Shown here in pieces: positions 1 to 10,300 of a stretch of 64,000 bases of DNA. How positions within the stretch are numbered: position 1 is the stretch's first letter; every line of letters starts with the position of its first letter. Origin of the DNA: Streptomyces toyocaensis (GTDB lineage Bacteria > Actinomycetota > Actinomycetes > Streptomycetales > Streptomycetaceae); contig NZ_JFCB01000021.1 of the NCBI RefSeq assembly GCF_000725125.1, positions 1-64,000 on the forward strand, written 5' to 3'. The position numbers and the translations under genes are program-made. The notes beneath the pieces are model-generated. The model saw only the letters and a program-made list of their open reading frames with translations. It did no database searches and was not told where the DNA came from.

Positions 1-324
1 CCCGGTTGCCCGCGAGCGCCGACGCGACGGCGCCGGCCGCCGCCGCTGTCGTGCCGGTGGCGGATTCTCCGTCCGCTGCGGCGGTGTTGCGGGAGTTGGT
101 GGGGGCTCGGCTGGGTGTGGCGGCGGATGCGGTGGATGTGGGCTCGGGTTATTACGAGCTGGGGTTGGGATCTGCTGATCTGCTCGCGTTGGTGCGGGAG
201 TTGGAGGAGCGGCTGTCGGTGGAACTGTCGCCGACGGTGATGTTCGAGCATCGGTCGATCGCTGAGCTCGCGGCATGGCTGGCGCCCCGGTTGCCCGCGA
301 GCGCCGACGCGACGGCGCCGGCCG
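1..324 (+). repeat. 39-bp direct repeat at 285-bp spacing (tandem ACP unit)
   Basis: Bases 1-39 recur without mismatch at 286-324, then diverge. The 285-bp offset is exactly 95 codons, about one ACP plus linker, and both copies encode the same Pro-Ala-Ser-Ala-Asp linker in the same frame. This is the footprint of an in-frame ACP duplication, so another nearly identical ACP probably lies just left of the window. Confidence 0.85.
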
Positions 325-3300
325 TCCCCGCACCGGCTCCCGCCGCAAGGGACGAGAGGAGCCCGTCCACGCCCGCCCAGGACACCCCCGACACCGTCTC
401 CGTCGTACGCACCGCCCTCGTTCAGGACGTGGCGGCCCTGCTCGGCGTGCACCCGGACGATGTGCACCCCGACGCGGAATTCGGTGAGTTCGGGCTGGAC
501 CTCGGCGGACGCGCGAGGCTCGTCGAGCGGGTCAACGAGCGGTACGGGCTGGCGCTGACTCCGGGTGTCTTCGACGAGCACCGCACGCCGCAGGCCGTGG
601 CGTCCCACCTCGTCGGTGCCCACGGTGCCCGCAACACGCCCGCTGCCCACGGCACCTCGCCGATCGGCTCCGCTCCGTACGGACCTCCGGGAAACACCAC
701 CGACCCGCGGACCCACCCCCTGCTCCACCGGACCGTGCCCGGCGGCCCGGCGGACGAGACGACGTACGAAACCCGCTTCGACGGCTCGGAACCGTACCTG
801 CGGGACCACCAGGTCCGCGGCGGCCGGATGCTGCCGGGGGTCGCGCACCTGGAGATGGCGCGCGCGGCGGTCGCCCGGGCGCTGGGCCGGGAGGACACCG
901 CCGCCGTCCGGCTGACCGACGTGGTGTGGCTCCGGGCGGCCGTGTACGGCCCCGACGGGCTGACGCTGCGCGTGCGCGTGCGTACCGGCGGGCCGGGCTG
1001 CACGTACGAGATCCTCGCCGTCGGTCCGGACGGCGTCACCACCCTGTGCGGCCAGGGCCGGGCGGGCCTCGCCGAGGACGCCGCCCCGCGCACCCTTCCC
1101 CTCGCCGAGCTGCGAGCCGCATGCACGGAGGGGACGTACTCAGGCGAACATGTCTACGGCCTCTACGACGGCCTCGGCCTGGAGTACGGCCCCTCGCAGC
1201 GGTCCCTGACCGAGCTGCGCACCGGCAGGGACGCGGAAGGCCGCCACCAGGTCCTCGCCGAGCTGCGCATGCCGCAGGCGGCCGAACCGCTGCACGGCGG
1301 CCTGCTGCACCCGAGCATCCTCGACGGCGCCCTCCAAGCCACCATCGGCCTGTGGCTGGGCGACGGCGGCTCGGAGGCGCTCGCCCTGCCGTTCGCACTC
1401 ACCCGCGCCGAAGCTCTCGACGCCTCGCCCGCCCGGGCGTACGCCTGGATCCGCCACCAGCCCGGCAGCGGCACCGACCGGGCCGCCGCCCGGCTGGACG
1501 TCACCGTGACCGACGAGCAGGGCCGCGTGTGCGCGGAGCTGGCCGGGCTCTCCAGCCGTCCGCTGCCCGCCGTCGAGACGCCGGCCGAGCCCGAGGCCGC
1601 ACGCCCCGGTGACATCGCGATCATCGGCGTGAGCGGCCGCTACCCCGAGGCCACCGACCTGGAGGAGTTCTGGCAGAACCTGCGCGCGGGCCGCGACTGC
1701 GTCCGCGAGGTCCCCGCCGACCGCTGGAACCACGACCGGTACGCCGCGGCCGGGGCCGGCGGCCGGGGCGGTTTCCTGGACGACATCGACCGGTTCGACC
1801 CGTTGTTCTTCCAGATCTCGCTGCTGGAGGCCGACCACCTCGACCCGCAGGAGCGGCTGTTCCTGCAGTGCGCCCACCACACCCTGGAGGACGCCGGGTA
1901 CACCGCCGACCGGCTCTCGCGCGGTGCGAAGGTCGGGGTCTTCGTCGGCGTGATGTACCAGGAGTACCAGCTCCTCGGCGCCCAGGCACAGGAGCGCGGT
2001 GAGCCCGCGGCCCTGTGGGGCAGTGCCTCCACGGTCGCCAACCGGGTGTCGTACTTCTACGACTTCCACGGGCCGAGCATGGCCGTGGACACCATGTGCT
2101 CCTCCTCCCTGACCGCCGTCCACCTGGCCTGCGAGGCCATCCGCAGCGGTCAGTGCGACACCGCGCTCGCCGGCGGTGTCAACCTCACCCCGCATCCCAA
2201 CAAGCACCTGGTGCTGGGGCAGCGCAAGTTCCTCTCCAGCGACGGCCGGTGCCGCAGCTTCGGTGAGGGCGGCGACGGCTACGTGCCCGGCGAGGGTGTC
2301 GGTGCCGTCCTCCTCAAGCCGCTGGAGCGGGCCGTCGCCGACGGAGACCGGATCCTCGGGGTGATCAAGGGCACGGCGGTGAACCACGGGGGACGCACCT
2401 CCGGCTACTCGGTGCCGACCCCGGTCGCCCAGGGCGAGGTCATCGCCGACGCCCTCGCCTCCGCCGGGGTCGACCCGCGCACCCTGAGCTACCTGGAGGC
2501 CCACGGCACGGGTACCTCCCTGGGCGATCCCATCGAAGTCAGCGGTCTGGAGCAGGCGTTCAGCCGTGCGGGCGGCGCACCCGAGCGGCTCGCCATCGGC
2601 TCCGTGAAGTCCAACATCGGACACCTGGAGTCCGCCGCCGGCATCGCTGCCCTCACCAAGGTGCTGCTCCAGCTGCGCCACGGCGAACTGGTGCCGAGCC
2701 TGCACTCCGCGACGCTCAACCCGCACATCGACTTCGAGCGCACCCCGCTGCGCGTCCAGCAGACCCTGGAGCCGTGGCGACGCCCCGTGCTGGAGGGCCG
2801 TACGCTGCCGCGGGTCGCCGGTGTGTCCAGCTTCGGCGGTGGTGGTTCCAACGCGCATGTCGTCATCGCCGAGTACCAGCCGCCGGCCCGCCCGTCCCAG
2901 GCCCCGGCCGACGGCCGCCCCGCGCTGCTGGTGCTCTCCGCCAGGAGTGAGGGGCAGCTCGCCGAACAGGCCCGGCGTCTGCACGCCCGGCTCGGCGAGG
3001 TGACCGACGCGGACCTGCCCGCCGTCGCCTGGACCCTGCAGACCGGACGCATGGCACTGGAGGAGCGCCTCGCCTTCGCCGCGAGCAGCCTGGCCGACGC
3101 CCGGTCCCGGCTCGCGGCCTTCGCCGCCGACCCGGGCGCGAGGGGCACCTGGCACCGGGGGACCGTCCGCCCGGACCGGCCCGCCGACGCCCCGGCGGTG
3201 CGTGCCGCCCTGGACGCCTGGACGCGGCAGGGGGCGTACGAGGACCTGCTCGCGCGGTGGGCCGACGGCGCCGAGGTGCGCTGGGAGGACGCCTGGCCGG

Positions 3301-6300
3301 CCGGTGGCGCCGTGCGGCGCATCGGCCTTCCCGGCTACCCCTTCGCCCGCGAACGCTGCTGGTTCGACCTAGGCACCGAGGGTGCGCCGCACCGGCCCGC
3401 GCCGGCCGCCGGCCCCCCGGCCGCCGATGTGGTGCTGCTGCGGCCGGAGTGGGCCGAGCGGCAGCTCACGAGCGGGGCGGCGGGCACCTTCTCGGCACGG
3501 CACGTCGTGGTGCTCGGCCTCCCCGCCGACGCACGCGACACCCTGCGGGCAGCGCTGCCCGCAGGGACCGAGTGCACCTTCCTCGAACCGGCGGACGCAC
3601 CGCTGGACCGGCAGTACGCCGATGCCGTGCGGCAGGTGTTCACACTGACCCGCCGGCTGCTGGAGCAGGGGGTGCGCCGGCCTGCGCTGCTGCAGGTGGC
3701 GGCCGTCGGCGACAGCGACCGACTGGCCTGTTTCAGCGGCCTGGGCGCGCTGCTGCGCACGGCCCACCTGGAGAACCCGAACCTGCGTACCCAGTACCTG
3801 GAATGCCTGGACGGGGCATCGCCCGTCACCGTGGCGGGCCGCCTCGGGGCAGAGGCCACCGCCGACCCGGAGCCGGAGGTACGCCACCACGACGGCCGCC
3901 GCCGGGTCCGCCGCCTCACCGAGGTCACCGGCGCCCGGCCCGCCGCCGCGCCCTGGCGGGAGGACGGCGTCTACCTCGTCACGGGCGGCATGGGCGGGCT
4001 CGGCCTGCACGTCGCGCGGGACATCGCCGCCTCGGTCGCGCACGCCACGGTGGTCCTCACCGGGCGCTCGCCGCTGACCGACGAGCGGCGAGCGGTGCTG
4101 AGGGACCTGCGCACCACCGGCCTGACCGTCCGGTACGAGAGCGTGGACGTCGCCGACCGGGACGCGCTCGGCGCCCTGCTGGCCCGGGTGACCGCCGACC
4201 ACGGGCCGCTGACCGGCGTGCTGCACGCGGCCGGGGTCATCGAGGACAACTTCGTCGTCCGCAAGAGCCCCGGGGAACTCGACCGGGTGCTCGCCCCCAA
4301 GGTCGCCGGACTCGTCCACCTGGACGAGCTGACCCGGGAACAGCCGCTGGAACTCTTCGTCTGCTTCTCGTCCCTCGCCGGCGCCTTCGGTAACCCCGGC
4401 CAGTGCGACTACGCCGCTGCGAACGCCTTCATGGACGCGTACGCCGGACACCGCGACCGGCTCGTGAGCGCCGGGCGGCGCAACGGCCTCACCGTGTCCG
4501 TCAACTGGCCGTTGTGGGACGAGGGCGGCATGGGAGCCGAGGGCCCCGTCCGCGAGCAGTTGCGCGCCCTGGGCCTCGCCCCCCTCGACACCCGGCGCGG
4601 CCTCGCCGCCCTGCACCAGGCTCTGGCCGGCGCCGGGGGAGGCGTCACGGACGGCAGGCTGCTGGTGGTCGCGGGCAACCGCGAGGCCCTGCTGACCCGA
4701 CTGACGGAGCGTCCCGGGGAGGCGGCACCGCAGGCCGCGACGGCGCGACCCACGACGGCCGCGGCAGCCCAGCCCTCCGCGCCCGCCCCCGCGGCCGGCG
4801 GCGGATCCACCCGGTCCGTCGAGGACCGGGCCGTGTCCCACCTGAGGCGCGTGCTGGCCTCCGCCCTCAAGCTCGGACCCGAACGGCTCGACCCGGACAC
4901 CCCGCTGGAGCGGTACGGCATGGACTCCGTGCTCGCCGTGACCATGGTCCAGCCGCTGGAGGACACCTTCGGGCCGCTGTCGCGCACGCTGCTGTTCGAG
5001 GTGCGGACCGTGCGCGGGCTGGCGCGGTACCTCGCGGACGAGCACGCACAGGCCCTGCGCGCCCTCGTCGGCGAGGCGGCACCCGAGCCCGCCCGGCGGC
5101 AGACCGCCGTGCCGGAGCCGGCCCGCCCGGACGCCGCTGCCCGCGGCCCGGTCCAGCCCCCGGCGGGTCAGGACATCGCCATCATCGGCATCGGCGGACG
5201 CTACCCGCACGCCGAGGATCTGGACGCCTTCTGGGCCGGGCTGCGCGAGGGCCGGGACTGCGTCACCACGGTCCCCTCCGACCGCTGGAAGACCGACCGG
5301 GGCACCCGGTACGGCGCCTTCCTCGAAGGCATCGACCGGTTCGACCCGCTGCACTTCGGCATCTCGCCCCGCGAGGCCGCCGCCATGGACCCACAGCAGC
5401 GGCTGTTCCTGGAGACGGTGTGGCACCTGCTGGAACAGGGCGGTGTCACCCAGGAGGTGATCGAGCGCCGCTACGGCCGGCGCGTCGGCGTGTACGTCGG
5501 CGCCGCCTACCAGATGTACCGGGCGGACGCTTCCGAACCGGTGCTCGCGGCGCTCACCTCGTCCGCCTCGTACAACCTCATCGCCAACCGGGTCTCGCAC
5601 TTCTTCGGCCTCGAAGGCCCGAGTCTCGCCGTGGACAGCATGTGCACGTCCTCGGCGATGGCCGTCCACCTCGCCTGCGCCGACCTGCTGCGCGGCGAGT
5701 GCGAGCTGGCCGTCGCGGGCGGGGTCAACCTGACCGTCCACGAGGACAAGTACGTCGCGCTCTCCGAGATGCAGCTGCTCGGCACCCACCCGGGCAGCCG
5801 CAGCTTCCGCGACGGCGACGGCTACCTGCCCGCCGAGGCGGTCGGCGCCGTACTGCTCAAGCCGCTGGACGCGGCGCTGCGCGACGGTGACACCGTCCTC
5901 GCGGTCCTCAAGAGCACGTCCTCGCTGCACGCGGGCCGCTCCAACGGTTTCATGACGCCCAGCCACCGCACTCAGGTCGCGGCCATGCGCCGGTCGCTGG
6001 AGCGGGCCGGCGCCGAACCCGGCTCCATCGGGTACGTCGAAGCCGCCGCCAACGGCACAGCGTTCTCCGACGAGGTCGAAGTGCGTGCTCTGCGCGAGGT
6101 GTTCGCCGATGTCACCACCCCCGTGCCGGTCGGCTCCGTGAAGTCGAACCTCGGCCACCCCGAGGCAGCCTCCGGCATCGCCCAGCTCACCAAGGTCGTC
6201 CTGCAGCTCCAGCACGGCCAGATCGCCCCGCTCGTCGCCACCGGCACCGCCAACCCCCGTCTGGATCTGACCGGTTCGCCCCTCGAACTGTGCGACCGGC

Positions 6301-7346
6301 TGACCGACTGGGAGCCGCGCGGCGGCACGGACACCGCCGGGCCGACTCCGCCCCGCCGCGCCCTCATCAACTGCGTCGCGGCGGGCGGCAGTCACGTCAG
6401 CATGGTCGTGGAGGCACCGCCGGCTGCCGCGGAGGCCCGGGCCGTCACCCCGGACACCGCGCCGCAGATCGTCGTGCTGTCCGCCCGGACCGAGGAACGC
6501 CTGTCCACGGCGGTACGGCGCCTGCACGACCATCTGGCGTCCCTGCCCGACGGGGACGCCGCCGGCTCCACCGTGAGCCTGGCGGACATCGCGTACACCA
6601 CGCAGCTGTGCCGCGAACCGCTGCCCGAGCGGCTCGCCGTGGTCGCCGCCGACCGTGCCGAACTGATCCGGGCGCTCGCCGATCACCTGGCCGGCACGGC
6701 CACGACCGCAGCCGTCCACCGCGGCAACGCCGACGACTCCTCCGGGCCCCTGACCTCCGTCCTGTCCGGCGCCCGCGCCGAGGCCTTCCTCACCGGGCTG
6801 GCCGAGGACCGGACCCTGGAGGAGCTGGCCGCCCTGTGGGTGCACGGGGTCCGGGTGCCCTGGAGCGCGCTGCACACCGGGCGGCGCCGGATGGTGCCCC
6901 TGCCGGCCACCGTGTTCGAGGCGGGCGGCTACTGGGTCGGACGCGCCCCACAGGAGACCGAACCGGCGGCGGCGGAACGGGACGCCACCACGGCGCCCGC
7001 CGGGGCCGACACCGACGCGGAGCAGCTCATGGCGCAGGCCTGGGCCGACGTCCTCCAGATCGACGCGGCGACACTGACCGCGCGGACCGACTTCTTCTCG
7101 CTCGGTGGCAACTCGCTGCTGGCCACCCGGCTGATCAACCTGCTCAAGGAGCGGGCGGGCGTCGAGCTGCCGGCCGAAGCGGTCTTCAACGCACCGCGCC
7201 TTTCCGACATGGCCCAGGAGCTGCGCGCGCGCCTCCCCATCACCGGGGAGGCGAGCACGCGCGAGCTGGATCTGATCCTCGAAAGCATCGCCCTCGTCGA
7301 GCACATGAGCGACGAGGAACTGGCCGCGCTGGACACCGAGAGCTGA
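1..7346 (+). CDS. trans-AT polyketide synthase, C-terminal part (5' end outside window)
   Basis: The reading frame is open at the left edge, so the true start lies upstream; the TTG at 6 is not a convincing start. Visible domains (residue 1 = codon at 6): ACP 25-95 (Ser56), ACP-like without Ser 132-203, DH 237-520 (His268 in HxxxGxxxxP, Asp440 in DxxxQ), KS 536-960 (Cys698, HGTGT and NIGH intact), KR 1320-1510 (FSS and Tyr present, B-type-like acidic signature), ACP 1603-1690 (GMDS), KS 1723-2145 with the HGTGT His lost, and PCP 2337-2415 (GGNS). There is no AT domain, as in trans-AT systems, so acyl groups must come from the AT protein at 55574. The terminal non-elongating KS plus PCP is a PKS-to-NRPS hand-over, and the NRPS gene follows 15 bp downstream. 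In an oxazolomycin-type assembly this would be the last PKS protein before serine incorporation (inference). Confidence 0.96.
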   Translation, partial: RLPASADATAPAAAAVVPVADSPSAAAVLRELVGARLGVAADAVDVGSGYYELGLGSADLLALVRELEERLSVELSPTVMFEHRSIAELAAWLAPRLPASADATAPAVPAPAPAARDERSPSTPAQDTPDTVSVVRTALVQDVAALLGVHPDDVHPDAEFGEFGLDLGGRARLVERVNERYGLALTPGVFDEHRTPQAVASHLVGAHGARNTPAAHGTSPIGSAPYGPPGNTTDPRTHPLLHRTVPGGPADETTYETRFDGSEPYLRDHQVRGGRMLPGVAHLEMARAAVARALGREDTAAVRLTDVVWLRAAVYGPDGLTLRVRVRTGGPGCTYEILAVGPDGVTTLCGQGRAGLAEDAAPRTLPLAELRAACTEGTYSGEHVYGLYDGLGLEYGPSQRSLTELRTGRDAEGRHQVLAELRMPQAAEPLHGGLLHPSILDGALQATIGLWLGDGGSEALALPFALTRAEALDASPARAYAWIRHQPGSGTDRAAARLDVTVTDEQGRVCAELAGLSSRPLPAVETPAEPEAARPGDIAIIGVSGRYPEATDLEEFWQNLRAGRDCVREVPADRWNHDRYAAAGAGGRGGFLDDIDRFDPLFFQISLLEADHLDPQERLFLQCAHHTLEDAGYTADRLSRGAKVGVFVGVMYQEYQLLGAQAQERGEPAALWGSASTVANRVSYFYDFHGPSMAVDTMCSSSLTAVHLACEAIRSGQCDTALAGGVNLTPHPNKHLVLGQRKFLSSDGRCRSFGEGGDGYVPGEGVGAVLLKPLERAVADGDRILGVIKGTAVNHGGRTSGYSVPTPVAQGEVIADALASAGVDPRTLSYLEAHGTGTSLGDPIEVSGLEQAFSRAGGAPERLAIGSVKSNIGHLESAAGIAALTKVLLQLRHGELVPSLHSATLNPHIDFERTPLRVQQTLEPWRRPVLEGRTLPRVAGVSSFGGGGSNAHVVIAEYQPPARPSQAPADGRPALLVLSARSEGQLAEQARRLHARLGEVTDADLPAVAWTLQTGRMALEERLAFAASSLADARSRLAAFAADPGARGTWHRGTVRPDRPADAPAVRAALDAWTRQGAYEDLLARWADGAEVRWEDAWPAGGAVRRIGLPGYPFARERCWFDLGTEGAPHRPAPAAGPPAADVVLLRPEWAERQLTSGAAGTFSARHVVVLGLPADARDTLRAALPAGTECTFLEPADAPLDRQYADAVRQVFTLTRRLLEQGVRRPALLQVAAVGDSDRLACFSGLGALLRTAHLENPNLRTQYLECLDGASPVTVAGRLGAEATADPEPEVRHHDGRRRVRRLTEVTGARPAAAPWREDGVYLVTGGMGGLGLHVARDIAASVAHATVVLTGRSPLTDERRAVLRDLRTTGLTVRYESVDVADRDALGALLARVTADHGPLTGVLHAAGVIEDNFVVRKSPGELDRVLAPKVAGLVHLDELTREQPLELFVCFSSLAGAFGNPGQCDYAAANAFMDAYAGHRDRLVSAGRRNGLTVSVNWPLWDEGGMGAEGPVREQLRALGLAPLDTRRGLAALHQALAGAGGGVTDGRLLVVAGNREALLTRLTERPGEAAPQAATARPTTAAAAQPSAPAPAAGGGSTRSVEDRAVSHLRRVLASALKLGPERLDPDTPLERYGMDSVLAVTMVQPLEDTFGPLSRTLLFEVRTVRGLARYLADEHAQALRALVGEAAPEPARRQTAVPEPARPDAAARGPVQPPAGQDIAIIGIGGRYPHAEDLDAFWAGLREGRDCVTTVPSDRWKTDRGTRYGAFLEGIDRFDPLHFGISPREAAAMDPQQRLFLETVWHLLEQGGVTQEVIERRYGRRVGVYVGAAYQMYRADASEPVLAALTSSASYNLIANRVSHFFGLEGPSLAVDSMCTSSAMAVHLACADLLRGECELAVAGGVNLTVHEDKYVALSEMQLLGTHPGSRSFRDGDGYLPAEAVGAVLLKPLDAALRDGDTVLAVLKSTSSLHAGRSNGFMTPSHRTQVAAMRRSLERAGAEPGSIGYVEAAANGTAFSDEVEVRALREVFADVTTPVPVGSVKSNLGHPEAASGIAQLTKVVLQLQHGQIAPLVATGTANPRLDLTGSPLELCDRLTDWEPRGGTDTAGPTPPRRALINCVAAGGSHVSMVVEAPPAAAEARAVTPDTAPQIVVLSARTEERLSTAVRRLHDHLASLPDGDAAGSTVSLADIAYTTQLCREPLPERLAVVAADRAELIRALADHLAGTATTAAVHRGNADDSSGPLTSVLSGARAEAFLTGLAEDRTLEELAALWVHGVRVPWSALHTGRRRMVPLPATVFEAGGYWVGRAPQETEPAAAERDATTAPAGADTDAEQLMAQAWADVLQIDAATLTARTDFFSLGGNSLLATRLINLLKERAGVELPAEAVFNAPRLSDMAQELRARLPITGEASTRELDLILESIALVEHMSDEELAALDTES
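72..285 (+). other. ACP domain with different codon usage
   Basis: An acyl carrier domain with the phosphopantetheine Ser at 171-173, in an unusual LGLGSADLL context instead of GxDS. Codons here favour G or T in third position (ttg, gtg, gat, ggt), whereas flanking PKS sequence is C-rich in third position. Together with the 39-bp repeat around it, this suggests the unit arrived by recombination or duplication. Confidence 0.8.
403..612 (+). other. ACP-like domain lacking the phosphopantetheine serine
   Basis: The helical carrier-protein pattern is present (VRTALVQDVAALLGV at its start), but the GxDS motif reads FGLDLGG: the Ser position at 501-503 encodes Leu. It cannot carry a 4'-phosphopantetheine arm. 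It lies between a normal ACP and the DH domain and may be structural or degenerating. Confidence 0.75.
5172..6410 (+). other. Condensation-defective ketosynthase (KS0)
   Basis: The acylation Cys is kept (SMCTSS, 5643-5645) and so is the second His (NLGHPE). The HGTGT block is replaced: the His codon at 6045-6047 is Ala and the motif reads AANGTAF. In trans-AT synthases such KS domains pass the acyl chain on without elongation. Here the KS0 is followed only by a PCP, so its likely job is to load the finished polyketide onto the carrier read by the next NRPS. Confidence 0.85.
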
Positions 7347-7361
7347 GGACAGGGGACGACG

Positions 7362-10300
7362 ATGGGCACCACCAGTCAGGACACCGGTCTTGACCTCATC
7401 CACAGGATCCGCTCCCTGCCGGAGAAGCGGCAGCGCGCCCTGATCGCGCTGCTGCGCCAACAGGGCGTCGACCTCTCCGCGCTCGAGACCATCCCCCGCC
7501 TGCCCAGGACCGACGGCACGCCCGTGCCGCTGTCCTTCGCCCAGCAGCGGCTGTGGTTCCTCGCCCAGCTGGACGGCACCAGCGCCGCCTACAACATCCC
7601 GATGGCGATGCGTCTTTGCGGCCGCCTCGAGCGCCCCGCGCTGCTGCGCGCGGTGGAGGCGGTCGTCCAGCGGCACGAGGTCCTGCGCACCCGGTTCGCC
7701 GACCACGGCGGCGTACCGTGCCAGGTCATCGGTGACGGCAGCGACTTCACGGTCGCAGAGGAGGAACTGGCCGACCCGGCGCGACTCGCCGCGATCTGCC
7801 GGGACGAGGCCGCCACCCCGTTCGACCTGGAACGCGGGCCACTGATCCGGGTGCGGCTGCTGCGCCAGTCGGAGCAGGAGCACCACCTGCTCGTCACCAC
7901 CCACCACAGCGTGTCCGACGGCTGGTCGGTCGGCGTCTTCTTCCGTGACCTGGTCGCCCTCTACGAGGCGTTCCGCGCGGGCCGCCCCGATCCGCTGGAG
8001 CCGCTGCCCGTGCAGTACGCCGACTACGCGCACTGGCAGCGCGAGCGGCTCGCCGATGACATGAACGGCCGTCAGACGCAGTACTGGAAGCGGCAGCTGG
8101 CCGGAGTCGACCCGCGGCTGACGCTGCCCGCCGACCGGGAGCGCCCGCGCACGAAGACGTACGCGGGTGCCCGCGAGAGCTTCACCTGCCCGGCCGACCT
8201 GCTGGGTGCCCTGCGCGAGGTGGCGAAGTTCCACGACGCCACGCTCTACATGACCCTGCTCGCGGCCTACATGGCCGTGCTCAACCGCTACACCCGCCAG
8301 ACGGACATCGCCGTCGGCACGGTCGTCGCCAACCGGGGCCGACGCGAGGTCGAGGACCTGGTCGGCTTCTTCGCCAACACCCTGGTGATGCGCGCCGACC
8401 TCGGGGACGACCCGGGCTTCGGCGACCTGCTGGCCCGGGTGAAGAAGACGGCACTGGAGGCCTATGACCACCAGGACGTGCCCTTCGAGGCGGTGGTGGA
8501 CGCCCTCGGCACCGAGCGCAGCCTGGCCCATTCGCCCGTCTTCCAGACGCTGTTCGTCCTGCAGGAGGCGCAGACCACCCGGGACGCCGCCCTCGGAGAC
8601 CTGGCCGTCTTCCCCGTCGACATCGACCTCAGCTTCACCAAGTTCGACCTGACCGTCGACGTGCGGGAGACCCCCGACGGGCTGGTCGGCACCGTCGAGT
8701 ACAACACCGACCTGTACGACCGCGACACCGTCCGGCGCTTCATCGGCCACTACACCCGGCTGCTCGCCTCCGTCGCCGACGACCCGGCGCTGCCCGTGTC
8801 CCGGCTCGCCATGATCGGTGCCGAGGAGCGCCGCCGGGTGGTCGAGGAGTACAATGACACCGGGCGGCCCTTCACCGACGACCGCTGTCTGCACGAACTG
8901 TTCGAGGACCGGGTGGCCCGCCACCCCGGGCACACCGCCCTGGTCACCGCCGACCGCTCCTGGACCTACGCCGAACTCAACGCCTGGGCCAACCGCATCG
9001 CCCACGGCCTGCGCCGGCACGGCGTCGGACCGGACACCCTGGTCGGCCTGCACGCCGAGCGCTCCGCCGAGATGGTCGCCGGCATCCTGGGCGCCCTGAA
9101 GGCCGGCGGCGCCTACATGCCGATCGAACCGTCCTACCCCGCGGCCCGCCGCACCGACCTCGTCGAGCGCTCCGGTGCCGACGTGATCCTCACCCAGCCG
9201 CACCTCGACGCCGAGCCGCTGCGCGGCGCCGCCCACCTGCTCGCCCTGCACCCCGACGGCACCCTGCGCGACCCGGACGGCAAGGACGTCTCCGGCGACC
9301 GCGACGACAACCTCCCCACCGCCGCATTCGGCCTGGGCGCACACCACTTGGCCTACGTCATCCACACCTCCGGCTCCACCGGCCGGCCCAAGGGCGTGAT
9401 GATCGAGCACCGGGCCGCCGTCAACCGCATCGAGTGGATGCAGAACGAGTACCGGCTCACCGGCGACGACGTCGTCCTGCAGAAGACCCCGTACAGCTTC
9501 GACGTGTCCGTCTGGGAGTTCTTCTGGCCGCTGCTCTTCGGCGCCCGCCTCGCCGTCGCGGCACCCGGCGGCCACCGCGACCCGGCCTACCTGGTCTCCG
9601 CCGTCCAGGACTTCGGCGTGACCACCCTCCACTTCGTGCCGTCCATGCTGCGCAGCGTCGTCGAGGAGCCCGCCTGGAACCGGTGCACAACCGTCAGGCA
9701 GGTCTTCTGCAGCGGCGAGGCCCTGCCCCCGGACCTGTGCGCCCGCCACTACGAGCGCCACCCGGCGCCGCTGCACAACCTCTACGGCCCCACCGAGGCC
9801 GCCGTCGACGTCAGTCACTGGACCGTCCCCGCCGGACCGGCGCCCCGCGTCGTGCCCATCGGCCGGCCCATCCAGAACATCCAGCTGCACGTGCTCGACG
9901 AGGCCCTCGCACCGCAGGGCATCGGCTGCGTCGGCGAGCTGTACATCGCCGGCGCCGGACTGGCCCGCGGCTATCTGCACCAGCCCGAGCTGACCCGCGA
10001 GCGGTTCGTGCCGAACCCGTTCGCCGCCGACCCGGACGCCCGCATGTACCGCACCGGCGACCTGGTGCGCCGACTGCCCGACGGGCCACTGGAGTTCCTC
10101 GGACGCGCCGACGACCAGGTCAAGCTGCGGGGCTTCCGCATCGAGCCGGGCGAGATCGAACACCGCCTCGCCGAGCACCCCGCCGTCCGCTCCGCCACGG
10201 TCCTGGTCCGCGAGGACCAGCCCGGCAGCCCTCTCCTGGTCGCCTACCTCGTCCCCGCACCCGGACAGGCCCTCGACGACCACCGCACCGACCTGATCCG

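Noticed and set aside
6..8. TTG at 6 as start of the first gene
   Set aside because: No ribosome binding site can be judged, and the sequence is in the middle of a repeated ACP linker that recurs at 291; the gene clearly begins upstream.
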